Made by a program: the position numbers and the translations under genes
Assembly (NCBI GenBank): GCA_034440615.1
Contig: JAOTOM010005150.1
Coordinates: 411,501 to 475,500, forward strand
Direction of reading: 5' to 3'
Length of the DNA: 64,000 bases
DNA from: Ashinkailepas kermadecensis
Lineage: Eukaryota; Arthropoda; Thecostraca; Neolepadidae
The notes under the pieces: model-generated
Told to the model about the DNA's origin: nothing
Seen by the model: only the letters and a program-made list of their open reading frames with translations
Database searches by the model: none
In this document: in pieces, positions 21,819-34,400 of the stretch
How positions within the stretch are numbered: position 1 is the stretch's first letter
How the letters are laid out: every line of letters starts with the position of its first letter

Positions 21819-22125
21819 CAGGGGCGGATACAGGGGGGGTGGCACTGAAACACTAGGGGCATGACCCCCATGGAAAAGTGGCGTCCTGGCAGGGAAAGGC
21901 GCCCTACCCACGCACCTCGAGTGCACCTGCCATGCCCTCCCGTCCACCGGCTTAACGGATTCTTCTGCCAAAGGTGCCCGTATCAGAGAAAAAGCGCCCC
22001 TAAAATGTGCTCGAATCTACACCCCACCCCCACCCCAACGCTCAACACATTTTCAGCGAAAGGTGCGACATCCAGGGAATTTGTGCCCCTCCCCCACCCC
22101 ATGAACGTTCCTGGATCCGCCCATG
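21819..22125. mobile_element. Short hAT-like non-autonomous element with target duplication
   Basis: The termini are CAGGGGCGGATACAGG at the left and CCTGGATCCGCCCATG at the right, an imperfect 16-bp inverted pair. The flanks GCATGACA (21811-21818) and ACATGACA (22126-22133) form a 7/8 matching 8-bp target duplication. The size of 307 bp and the 8-bp duplication fit a hAT-type MITE. No coding capacity is seen. Confidence 0.6.
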
Positions 22126-22810
22126 ACATGACACGCTTGGCGAAGGAGATAAGGACACAGATATGTGTGACACGGAGTAAGTCATTTAGACCACGGTGAC
22201 ATATTATAACTGCTCAATATTTGCACTCTCACCAGAGATGTGTTTGTTCCGCATAGGTGAACTCTCCCACCGTGGCATGAGAACCCCAGGCATGAGTGTA
22301 TATCTAATTACCATCTGGATTACTTGAACATTCAACTTCAAACTGTATTCGGCTCCACTTCCGATCTGGGTCGCCGTCACACCTCCTACCGGGGATGGAG
22401 CTTGCATATTTAGGTGCCCTGGACCACTGATTATTTATTATTACTGAAACCGAAAATCGGTTGGGAATGCTCTATTACACGAACATACCAGGCGGTACCA
22501 CTCTAAATTAAATATATTTCGGAGTGGCACCTAAATTGCCACTGCCAGATTAGGTATATAAGGATGTATATTTACAAACACCATCCAAGTCACGTAGAAT
22601 ATTCAAGTATCTTGTCAAACATAGACAATAAAGCACTCCACCAAATAAAATCGACGTGGAAACAGCACGATGATACAATGATGCGGGCTGCAGGTGAGTA
22701 AAGATATTTTAAAGACTGATGAGAATAAAATATACTTAGTGCAACTGCATACTACGATGAATTTTCTGAAGCACACAGACAATCAACATTCTCGGTGAGC
22801 CAGGGCTACA

Positions 22811-23107
22811 TTAGTTTCGTTTTAAATGATCTGCCACGCGACGTGTAAAACTTTTAATAGAGCTGTGTGCAGTGACGGCATGCGGTAGGGTGTTGCAGGC
22901 TTTTGTTGGCCCGCAAGGGCAAGCCAGCCTCGTCGTCTCCAGTATACAACGCAGTAAATGCAGTTGAAAGCCGACAGAGGCACGTATATCATGAATTGAG
23001 ATCTCCCTCAGCTCGGGGAACGTAGACTGGAGGGCATTTAGGGGAGTTTTGTACCAAGAATCGAGCAAAAATATCGATGCAGTCATGCTGAACAATGAGT
23101 GTCCCAA
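22811..23107 (-). pseudogene. Possible LINE C-terminal relic
   Basis: A 98-residue frame ends in TKACNTLPHAVTAHSSIKSF, which resembles the conserved WNxLPxxVxxxxSxxxFK block at the end of CR1/L2 reverse-transcriptase proteins, followed by a basic tail. Nothing upstream confirms a reverse transcriptase. It might instead be chance. Confidence 0.3.
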
Positions 23108-24109
23108 TTTTGGCCAATCCTATGTATTGCAGGGTTGGTGCGATGGGACCTGGTATACGACGACGGAAAATTATTCCATCGGGCGAAAATGTATGATTGT
23201 TTATTTGTTTTCAGCGAGTTTTTGTGGCTCCACCACATACTGATAGGCAGTATGAGAATGTGTGCGAATACGTGTGCTTTAATGAGTGGCTGCAGTGCTT
23301 CAGGGTTGAAGTGATGTCGTGATTTGGTCAAAGGGATGAGCGCGCCGAAACATTTTTATGTGATCAATGAAATATAAAAACCCAACAAAAATACAAGATC
23401 GAAAGTCACGAAAAGTATTTTGATTGTTTGCGGGTCGAGTGACCCTCAAACCACACATGTTGGATAGGTTTTGCCCGGCATGTTGAAAGGGAAATCAGCA
23501 GGTTCTTGCTTTCTGAATGAGTTATTGTATCCATTGTTAACAAAGTCAGTTTTTACATCGTCCATTTTGAGCGAAGTCCATTGAAACCAGCGTTCAAGCG
23601 CTTGAGGAGAGCTTTCAAGTATAATTTTGAGCTCTGACATACGATTATAAGCACATATAGACATATAAGCTGCTTGGATTTGTGCTATCTCCTGATTTAA
23701 AATAGGAACAATGCATGCTGTTTCCGTTGGGCAGGGAGACACACCAGCCAAGGTCGATCGAATGGTTACAAATAGTGGTTCCAGTACAGCAAATCATCGT
23801 CATACGGCAATCATTGGTACGCCGCCTAAGCCCACAGTTCGGAGCCGCTCCTGTCGCGGACAGTCATGGAAAGCTCGGGCAAAGTTGCGGGGCGCAGCTG
23901 CAGTCTAGCTGCGCATACTCTCGAAGGCGAGCGGGCACTCGCCCACCACCAGCAGCCGACGTCTCTGCTGCTGTACGTGACCCGACACCGGCCAAGGACG
24001 CGTTAATAACATGCGGTTCTGAGGTGGTGTCACAAGCGCGATCGTCGTTCCGTGTGTTAAAACGCCGCATAGTATCGCAAAAGCTCAGATAGTCATTGGC
24101 AAATATCTG

Positions 24110-26340
24110 TTGACAATTACGACCTTCATATGCACCAATGAGAACACTTTTGATGTGGTTGCGCACTCTGAGACCACCGCGGAGAAGTGGCAAGCGTGGC
24201 AAGCGACATGGGGGCCCATCATCGACGCGCATATGCCGCTTCGAACCGTGAAGCTGACTCACCCACCTCTACCATGGCTGGAAAACAACGAAGTGCTCCG
24301 GGAGTGCATGGCCAACCGAGACAGAGCCCGGGAGGAGCGTGACCAGGACAGGGGTGATGACACCAAACAGCAAGCCTTCAGGGACGCGAGAAACGCCGTG
24401 AAGAGAGCTCAGTGCAAGGCCAGCACCGAGTTCTTCGCCACGTCCTACCGGAACAGCAGATCGATGACGTGGCAGGACATCCGCAAGTTTCTCGTGGCCT
24501 CGAAGAAACCGGAACCCAGAACCGCATCACCACCTCATAGTAATCCGACATGGGCATCTAAACTGAACTCATTCTTTGTCCGTGCGGGAGCAGATGTCGC
24601 TAGTGATCTGGCTCAGCGAGAGCAGGGGGCGCCACTGTACCCACGCCCTCCGCTGGTGTGTGCGGATTCTTTTCAGGTGCGGACGGTGAGGCTACCAGAA
24701 TTGTCGCTGGCGCTTAGTAGTGTAAAGTCACGCGCGTGCGGTAGTGATGGCATCACGGTCGATATGCTGAGGTTGACATTCCCTGTCATAGGACCGCACC
24801 TTTTACACGTGGTAAACAGCTCGCTAAGATCTGGAGAGGTGCCGGCTGAGTGGTAGGAAGCGATTGTGTTACCTTTGCACAAAAAAGGAGATCGCACCGA
24901 CCCAGCTAACTTTAGGCCCATTTCAATTCTCAATGTCGTTGGCAAACTATGTGAAAAACTGGTAAATTTGCAGTTGTCGGCTTATTTGGATAGAAATCAT
25001 GTATTTGTTAGAAACCAACACGGCTTTCGCTCCGGCCACTCAACCGAAACCGCCATGTTGGAGACAATATCGTACTTGACGTCAAACCGCGATCGTGGTC
25101 AGATTTCCGTCTTGTTGACCGCTGATACGTCCCGTGCCTTTGATTCGGTGGAGCACGACCGTCTTCTGGACACACTCGGTTGGTACGGGATCAGTGACCA
25201 CTGGTTCAGGGACTGGCTGAGTGACCGCACCCAAAGAATAAAGGACAGTTCCGCTGGACCCCTGCCGGTGACGCACGGCGTCGTCCAGGGTCCCAGCTGG
25301 GACCAAAATTATTTTTGATTTTCACTAATGATCTGGTCTCACATCTAAATTGTGGTAAGCAAGTTTGATATGCAGATGACATTCAATTTTTGGACTCTGA
25401 TTCGGATATTTCCAGGCTTATACAGCGTGTCGAAGACACACTCAGCGTCGCCCAAAATTGGTTCACTCAGAGCCGACTCAAAATTAACCCAAGCAAAACT
25501 GAGCTCTTGATCATTAAACCCCTGCGCAAAAAGTCAGCCCCGTTCAGCATCCAGTTCGGAAACAACAAAATTGAGGCTTCGCCTCACGCAAAGATTCTAG
25601 GGGTATTCGTGGATTCGGCTCTTACATGGGAAAAGCAAGTGTCGCAGGTCACTCGGCGGTGTTATTTTGTTCTCGTCGGGCTTTCAAAATTACGTCACAA
25701 AATTCCGCGTGAGACAAAGAAACTTCTTGTTCAGGCTCTCGTTTTCCCACACCTTCAGTATTGTTTGACAGTTTGGGGAGGTTGTAACAAATCGCAGAAA
25801 TACAGAATTTAAAAGATCATAAATTTCGGCGCTCGCATCGTTTACGGCCAGCATAGACGAGAACACATAACGCTCACCCTTGAGGCGCTGGGCTGGCCGA
25901 GGGTCGAGAGGATGGTCGAAGAGCGGGATGTGGCCATGGTCGAGAGGCTCTTGTCTACATCCGTCCCTCCTAGCTTGGCAGAGTGTCTCACACGTCGTGA
26001 CGAAGTCTCCAGTAGGCGGACACGAGGTACAGACGCAGATATGCTCGAGCTACCTAGGATTAGGACTGAATTCGCCAGACACAACTTCCCATACAGGGCA
26101 ATCGCGGCATGGAATGAGAAGTTGAGGAAGGATGCTGGCCACCCGTGATATAGTGCTGCATACGCTCATCTCAAATGTGCTTTATTATTGTTAGATTTTA
26201 AATCAGGAGACTGTCAGTAGGCATTTTATCTTACATTTTCAACTGTGATTTGACGAGAGGGCTGAAAAGCCATGACGTACATGCGTTGTTTCTACATTGC
26301 CTGGACTATGGAGACCTCAATATATGATTGATTGATTGAG
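24110..26340 (+). mobile_element. Degraded CR1/L2-like non-LTR retrotransposon in the spacer
   Basis: The order of blocks is an endonuclease-to-RT linker (IDAHMPLRTVKLT, ECMANRDRAREER), then HKKGDRTDPANFRPISILN, NQHGFRSGHSTETAM, ADTSRAFDSVEHDRLLDTLG, THGVVQG, YADDIQF, NPSKTEL, ILGVFVDSALTWEKQV, FPHLQYCLTVWGG and a C-terminal NFPYRAIAAWNEKL. A stop falls after PAEW (24856), the frame breaks near 25315 and a stop precedes YADD, so it is inactive. The 3' end is (TGAT)n at 26324-26339, as in CR1/L2-type elements. The endonuclease is absent or unrecognisable. Confidence 0.85.
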
Positions 26341-27302
26341 TAGTGTGGTGCCAGAGCTGGCAGTAGTATTGTGTCAGAGCTGGCAGTAGTGTCTTGCGAG
26401 AGCTGGCAGTAGTGTCGTGTCTGAGCTGGAAGTAGTGTGGTTTCGGAACTGGTAGTAGTGTGGCGTCAGAGCTGGCGGTAGTGTGGTGTCAGCTGGCAGT
26501 AGTGTGGTGTCTGCTGGCAGTAGTGTGGTGAAAGAGCTGGCAGTAGAGCGATGTCAGAGCTGGAAGTAGTGTAGTGTCAGCGCTGGCAGTAGTGTGGTAC
26601 CAGAGCTGGCAGTAATGTGGTGTCAGAGCTGGCAGTATGGTGCCAGAGCTGGCAGTAGTGTGGTGCCAGAGCTGGCAGTAGTGTTGTGTCAGAGCGGCAG
26701 TAGTGTTGTGTCAGAGCTGGCAGTAGTGTCTTGCGAGAGCTGGCAGTAGTGTGGTGTCTGAGCTCGCAGTAGTGTGGTTTCGGAGCTGGTAGTAGTGTGG
26801 TGTCAGAGCTGGCGGTAGTGTGGTGTCAGCTGGCAGTAGTGTGGTGTCAGCTGGCAGTAGTGTGGTGAAAGAGCTGGCAGTAGAGCGGTGTCAGAGCTGG
26901 CAGTAGTGTAGTGTCAGAGCTGGAAGTAGTGTGGTGCCAGAGCTGGTAGTGTTGTACCAGAGCTGGCAGTAGTGTGATGCCAGAGCTGGCAGTAGTGTGG
27001 GGCCAGAGCTGGCCGAAGTGTGGTGCCAGAGCTGGCAGCAGTGTGGTGCCAGAGCTGGCGGTGTGGTACCAGAGCTGGCAGTAGTGTGGTGCCAGAGCTG
27101 GCAGCAGTGTGGTACCAGAGCTGGCAGTAGTGTGGTGCCAGAGCTGGCAGTAGTGTGGTATCAGAGCTGGCAGTAGTGTGGTACCAGAGCTGGCAGTGTG
27201 GTGTCAGAGCTGGCAGTAGTGTGGTGTCAGAGCTGGCAGTAGTGTGGTGCCAGATGCTGTCGGTGTGTCCAGAGCTGGCTAGTAGTGTGGTGCCTGTAGG
27301 GA
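26341..27302. repeat. 23-bp minisatellite at the spacer/right-arm boundary
   Basis: About 40 degenerate units of CAGAGCTGGCAGTAGTGTGG plus TGC occur, with period changes where units are trimmed. The array ends exactly where the inverted-repeat homology begins. It has no left-arm counterpart. Confidence 0.93.
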
Positions 27303-28324
27303 TACTAACCACGTGTGGTTTGTCACATTTCGACCCGTGGTTCAAGGATCAGATGAAGTCGAAGTGGTAACCTCGTTTGTGAAACTCCCGAATTGGTATC
27401 CGGAAACGCTATTTTCTAGTGCCTATGGGTAAACATGGACACCAAATCCAGTTCCCGCGTGCAAATTAACCATAGAGCCCAAGCTGGGCTGAAAAGCCGA
27501 AAAAAGTCATCCGAGGTCAAATTGGGTCGATCACCTGGAATGCCCCGGTAAGAGTCGATGACATGGATATTGCTTGTATACTTTTGAAGGCGAAAGTACC
27601 CCATCAATGCTGGCTTTCCTCCCAATAGTTTCGACTTTTAACATGGAACCCTGGGGAGCATGGCCCCCAGTCCATTTGGGTGCGCCCATTGCCTCCATGT
27701 ATTGTGCTTCCACCCAATAATCTTCAGAAATCAACGCCCCTGGTCAATGACATTATGTAAACAGTTCAGTTGAGTTGTCAATAATCCTACCACACCCATC
27801 GTTGGTCAATTGGGAGCAATATGTGAAGCATATTGCCGTTAAGTCGCGACTTAGCCGAAAAATAGCCTGACATGCGACGTCTCATCACTTTAAATGGCTG
27901 TAGCCTGGCAAGACATCTTCAATTTATTATACCAGAAAGACGGCAGAGGATGCTACAACATCTAGGTGAGGATGTGGCTCGCGTCGGTGCGTCATGTTTC
28001 CGTGGTCGTGAAAACCCCTTATGGAGTCGCATCAATCCTTGTACGGGCGAGAAACTCAGACCAACAGTGGCCAAAACGAAAATACATTGTGGCTAATGGC
28101 TACACCGCACTTGACGATTTGTTTAGTTTTACTATCACCATGGATAATGCCGGATAATTCTGCCGATAATTCTGGAAGGGCCATGCCGAATTTAAATTCC
28201 TGGCTGCAGAGGAGATGTTGCGGCACGGCAGCTCAGCTCGCCCCTGTTGTATGATCCTTTATTTTATTTCCTGCTATTGTGGAATTGCTCGCTGTCCGTG
28301 TGATTGGCACGGCATGTACGGCAG

Positions 28325-28433
28325 GTGGCGGTGACCAAGTCCGAGATAGCCAGCCTGTGCGCTCATTCAGAGCGCTATATCGGAACCGAGGGCGGCGGCA
28401 TGGACCAGGCCATCTGCTTTCTCGCCAAGAAAG
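28325..28433 (+). CDS. GALK2: GALK2 exon B, right copy
   Basis: The 109-bp exon encodes [18 protein letters not shown] then [18 protein letters not shown]. The acceptor is GTACGGCAG at 28316-28324 and the donor AAAG|GTGGGT. It ends in phase 1, and the next coding base is at 32833. Confidence 0.93.
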
Positions 28434-31400
28434 GTGGGTACTATCGGCACTGTTACAATTTTCTTCCTCGTCCTGCCGCTGAGCACACAAGTGTTTCGTA
28501 CACAAGTGTCATTGCCGTTTGACATGCCTTAAATATAAATGCTTGTTACGTGCTCATTATCATATGGGCCGTGACAAGTATCCCCACTTCTGTTTTCCAC
28601 AGCCAGTACGGTTTCGGCGCGGACATTGACCTGACCTCAGGTCAGCAACCTGTCGAGATGAGTTGTTCGTCTTAATGAAAGAACAGCATGATCTCAATTT
28701 GGCATTGCATGTTGCAGCTACTCTGAATAGTGATACTTCGATTTTGCAAGATGATTATCTCTTTCACGACCCAGGTCAACGACCGTTGATGATCTTGACG
28801 TGGGATTTGTGCGAGATATTCAACACACATGATGCATAGGAAGTCACTGAAAGCCTCGTGTTTCGGCGTCTACTCGTTTGCCCACCATCCCGACAAATCT
28901 GAAAGGTCTCGAGAAATCCACCGGATCTGGCGAGGGTGAATAAAGCTTATTTATCGCCATGCGATATCTGTGCTGAACGGATCCACAAAATAGTATCACC
29001 ATCACAGCCAACTTCCAGTTATTTTTTTCCACAACTCTTCACCCTCGCACCTACCTGGTCCCAAACCTCACTGTCCGCGTTGCGGTCAGGCAAATACAGT
29101 CTGCCCTCCGGCGAGGTCGTGTTTGTCCAAAAAGGCCCTCTATACATAATGTCACCAGCCGTCATTCAGTGCAGTACGCATCCCTCCTCCTCGCTTCGCG
29201 CAGGAGCGTGGCCAAGAAATATCCAATCCACGCCAGAAAGTAGGTCACATTCAGATTTTACCTTATTTTATTCGGACAACAACGTTGACAGCATTCACAC
29301 GAGGTTTAAGGAAAGCGTGCTTTCCCATTCGTGGGACATCACAAACACAACTTTCACACCAAAAACATCGGAGATATAGACATTAATTTATGGCTATATA
29401 AGTATATTAGAAGTATATTATAAGTACTTCTGATGAGCCCTGTGCAGTGTACATGTATCAGTTATTGGCCAGTGGACAATCTATGGTTCGTTATTGATCA
29501 CTGGGCAATATGTGACGGCAGCTATTGGCCACTGGGCCAGCAGGTAGTACGGGAATGCTGTATAGTGTGGCAACTGGTAGACGTGGCCCTTGTCCAGGTC
29601 ATGGGTCAAAAGATTGAAACAGCTAGACTATGCAGAACACATACGGCGAACTCACAAAGCATACGGGATTGACAGAGCTGTATGGATCAAGCTGTCACTT
29701 GATGGAAACTAGCTCCAGAAAGCGTGTCCGTGTATTGCACTCCATCTATTTATGATATTGAAAATGACAAAGGCATGAGACACGAAAAGCATAATGTACA
29801 CACAAAGACAAACGACACAAACATTGTGAGACATACCAATTCAGAAATTAGTATGTACCTATCTATTAGAGGAGGGAGAAGTGCGGTCGCTACGCCATCT
29901 GTTCGAAGAACTATGAGGCAGTTGTGACGTGTATCGGCAGTGGTGATACTCTGGTGATGATGTTACCACCGCATTACTGCTGGTACTGGTTTTACGGCTG
30001 TGTTGGTGCTGGTGCTACGGCCAACTTCATTGCTAGAGCTAGTGTTGGGAAGGCATTGCTGTTGGTGCTAGTCTGACACCCAGGTGTCCGTGCTAGTGCT
30101 AGTGCTGGTGTTACGGCCGTATTACAACTGGTGATGTTGCTACTGCCGTGTTGCAGCTGCTGGCCGTGCTTTCCGCCTGAGATGTGGTGCTGTCAGACAT
30201 CTGTATCATAATGACCAAGTAGGTGAGGATGAAGCTCAGCATTGCCAGGACATTGGACTTCTTGACGGTGAAAAACCCAAGCACTTGAATGCAAAAGGGT
30301 CTCGATGTGACCTGCAGCAGCGTCTCTCTCGTCAGTCTGGCCTCCGACGTCATTAACAGCCAAGGTATGTTGGCCAGCGCGTCCTCCAGAGCCGCGTGCT
30401 TCTCCAACACCGCGTTCCCATCGACAGAGACGAACACGACCCGCAGAAGGAAGAGGCCCACATAGACGATGAAGCTGATGAGCTGAAGCTGCTGGCCCTG
30501 GTAGGGGGGCTGAGTGGCCAGGCCGATCATGAAGAAGGTGCCGGTAAGGATTGTGGTCATGGCTCCCACGTGGAGACTGAACAGACACATCCCGCACAGG
30601 CGGTTCACGCGTCTCATCAGGCTGCTCACTTCGCTATGGTGCTGGTAGACTTCAGTCAGAGCAAGCTCTGGGTCGAGGTCGGACGAAACAGACACCGGCT
30701 CGACAATTTCCGCTGACTGATGCTTCCCAATTGAAGCAACGCTGTCGGGTACCGTGCTGTTTTTCGCTGGCGTCACCACCTTCACGAAGCCGCCCTCCAG
30801 GAACGAGTGTTCGCGCCTCGTGGCGCCCATCCCGATGACGTTGCTGGTGAAGAGGTTGCTGGTCTCCGTTGGTTCGATGTTCTTTCGATCTCTGGAGACA
30901 CCCAGGGCACAGCCGCGCCAGCTCTGGGCTTCCAGCCGCTCACCCTCTCCAGTGGCAAAGAGCGATGCAGAGACCTTCTCCACATTCTTCCTGATGATGA
31001 CCAGGTGAAAGGAGATGATGTTCATCCAGACGAAGTAGCACGTCTCGAACGTGACGACCAGGCAGCAGGTGATGATGGCAACGAAGCTCTGGAATGCAAT
31101 GCAGTACCAGTAGCCCTCAGGCGAGGCGAACACGGCCGGGAACACGTGGCCGGTGAACGACATCCTGATCAGGTAGTGTGGGTGGCAGAAGTTGCCTGGC
31201 GCGAACACGAAGGCGAACCACAGGCTGCACGAGAGAGTGGCCAGCAGCAAGAAGAACACCACACGCACGACGATGGCGCGCCGCTTGGTGTGGCAGCTGC
31301 AGGTGGCGTGCCGCTCCAGCGCCACCAGCTGGTCGTCCAGCTGGTCGAGCAGTCTGCGGTTGCCGGCCAGCACCAGCAGGATCACCACCGCCTGCACCAG

Positions 31401-34400
31401 TAAGCCCACCACGCTCAAACACTCGATAATGCGCGACGTCGTGGTTCGCTCGATGAACAAGACTACGATGCCCAGAGCCACCAGCAGGTAGCAGGTGAGC
31501 GGCAGAGCGCGCAGCAGCCACAGCGCGGCCGCACTTCGGCGACTGTGCAGCGCCGTCAGCGTCAGGTAGCCGCAGATGGCCAGCGAGTAGCGCACCAGCG
31601 CGCCGTGCAGGCCGACCGGCGCCATCGCGTCGCCAGCACCACCGCCACCGCCGCCGAACCGCACCCGACCGCACGAAACGCAACGGAAAGGAGCAGAACG
31701 GGCACACTTGAGTCGGTTGATGATGGTCACGGAAGGAGACGGAGAGGAACGTAATGGGGCGGGGTAGGCTGGATCGGCTGTGGCTGACAGCAAGGTACGG
31801 CACGGATCAAGTCGAATTGGTTCTCCTGAAGACAGGACGGAACCATTCGGATCGACTATGTCTCAGAACAAGGCAGAGGGAAGCGAGTTTGATTAGTTAC
31901 GGTGGTGGATAGCACGACACAGATCGGACTGTGTGTGGGTGACAAAGGCACGTGGTGATCAAAACGAACACGCCGGAACGGCTTCTCAATAAGCACGAGT
32001 ATCAATGGCAGGCGATAAAGTTCACCTCCGGTGGACGTCGATACACCACCGTCCCTGTCTGATGACTGTGGTCACACGCAAGCGTTTCGAAGCACACCTA
32101 CGTTGGCAGGATATCGACCAGGATGTAGCAATTCCCGCCTCCGTGGCATGATTGCCTGCGCTTAATGGGCCCGTTAATTTGACAATTCATACACTAATGT
32201 CCGAAGTGAGTCAATGCTAAGCTCCGCGTTGGCAGCCGTTATTGACATTGCATTTGGTGAAAGCAGGGTGTTTGCTTTGTGCTGTGGCTGGTGCCAATAC
32301 ATGGAATTTTGAGCATATTTTCATTGCAATAGATGGACCAACTCAAGTCATCAAAGACGCTGCTGTCAATGTAAAAGCTATTTAAGGACACACAGACTCT
32401 TTAGCAACATGTACACGCGAACGATAACGGTATGGTGAAGTTCAACCGACCCGAGGGAATATATGCGAAAACCAATTAACTCGCGAATGGCTGTGGGATT
32501 CGATGCAGCACAAGGTGGTCCCGAGTAGCAGACGAAGTTGTTACATTTCAGTGCAATGTTTATGCCGGCATGCTTTGCAGTTCTGAATAGCTGCTGCTAG
32601 GAACGAGACGCTCAATCCATTTTTGTCGACAAAAATTCAAGACAAATGTACTGTTTGGATCACGTTTGACTGTTGTACCAGCCACCAGCACCTCGCGCCT
32701 CCAACGGAAGACTTGCAGTTTTTTGTGCTCACTTATGCACAACTTTGTAGCCGGGCAATGCTGCTGTTGAGCTGCTTGATGACAGTTTGATCACGACCCC
32801 CAGTAGTGAAGTGGGTCTGTGACTTGCGACAGGGACGGCCAAGTTGATTGAGTTCAGCCCGCTGCGCGCGCACGACGTGTCGCTGCCGCCAGACGCAGTC
32901 TTCGTGATCGCCAACAGTCTGGCGGAGAAGAACAAGGCGGCCTCCTCTGACTTCAACTGGCGCGTCATGGAGTGTCGGCTGGCTACCCAGGTCAGGGTGC
33001 CCCCTCACCGCTTAATTCAGATATGGGATGCTGCATGACTACCCAGGTCAGGGTTCCCGCTCACCGCCTAATTCAGAAATGAGATGCTGCATGGTTACCC
33101 CCAGGTCAGGGAGTTCACCTCGTGCCCGAGTCAGGGCTGTTACCTAGGACATGTAACCACCCACCAGGGGTGGTGATGTTTCTTCACCACCCACCACGAT
33201 GGGTGCACCTACCGACTTGAGGAATACAATTTCGAAGTTGTGCTTTTCTGCCTAGTCTTGCCAGTAGGATCAGATCCTAGGGTAGCGCTACCACGGGATT
33301 TTTACTTTATGATTGTTCCAGAATGGAAGAGGACGGATGCAATGTACCTAGATAACCGGAGCCGGACTTCTGTAGCGAAACTATTGCATCTCCTCCCTCT
33401 GTGTGGTGAGGTACCAAAGAAATATCGTGCATCACTGTCATCCTCAGTACATAATATTATCTCCTCACCTCGTCACTGTCGTATTCGACCTTACCTCTTA
33501 ACCTCTTATCTTCTGCCTGATACTGTGACTATTTTCCTCCGCCATATTTCGTGATGCCTTCCCGCTGCCCAAACCTGTGGCTCATGTCTGCAGAGCTCGG
33601 GACTTCGTCCTTTTGTGTGCAACTTCGTGCCTCTTTTCCTTTGCTTGCACCTGTGACATGCGTAGCATCAGTAGCCTCGCTGTTCCGTTCAGCCGCTTCG
33701 CCTGCTGACCTTACCGGGCCTCATCACTTGTCCACGATTCGTCCTCCGGTTGACCGCCACAACTCAGGTGTGTCGGGCGTTGGGGTTGACGGTTACTGTG
33801 ACCATCATAACTCGGGTGTGTCGTGTGGTGGTGGTTGACGGTTGTTGTGACCGCCACAGCTCGGGTATGAGAGGTGTTGGTGGTTGACGGTTGTTGTGAC
33901 CGCCACAGCTCGGGTGTGTCGTGTGGTGGTCTGACGGTTGTTGTGACCGCTACAGTTCAGGTGTGCCGGGTGGTGGTAGTTGACGGTTGTTGTGACCGCC
34001 ACAGCTCGGGTATGAGAGGTGTTGGTGGTTGACGGTTGTTGTGACCGCCACAGCTCGTGTATGAGAGGTGTTGGTGGTTGACGGTTGCTGTGACCGCCAG
34101 AGCTCGGGTGTGCCGTGTGGTGGTGGTTGACGGTTGCTGTGACCGCCACAGCTCAGGTGTGCCGGGTGTTGGTGGTTGACGGTTGTTGTGACCGCCACAG
34201 CTCGGGTGTGCCGGGTGTTGGTGGTTGACGGTTGTTGTGACCGCCACAGCTCGGGTGTACCGTATGGAGGTGGTTGACGGTTGTTGCGACTGCCACACCT
34301 CAGGTGTGACGGGTTGTGTTGGCTGACGGTTGCTGTGACCGCCACACTCGGATGTGGCGGGTGTTGGAGGTTGACGGTTGCTGTGCGCTTCGTCAGATGC

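Larger units (their letters stand above)
17902..27302. other. Spacer between the inverted arms
   Basis: This 9.4 kb single-copy segment separates the arms. From 17902 to 21034 it is intron A-B of the left GALK2 copy, with no recognisable gene. It then holds exon A with its flanking arrays (21035-21795), a hAT-like short element (21819-22125), a possible LINE C-terminal relic (22811-23107), a degraded CR1/L2-like LINE (24110-26340) and a 23-bp minisatellite (26341-27302). I searched 21.8-27.3 kb for the N-terminal galactokinase signature (GRVNLIGEH type) and did not see it. Confidence 0.8.

Noticed and set aside
28590..28660. Possible exon [14 protein letters not shown] (also at 16557-16620)
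   Set aside because: Exons B and C join directly in frame ([17 protein letters not shown]) as in known GALK2, so there is no room for it. The acceptor-like CCACAG before it is probably chance.
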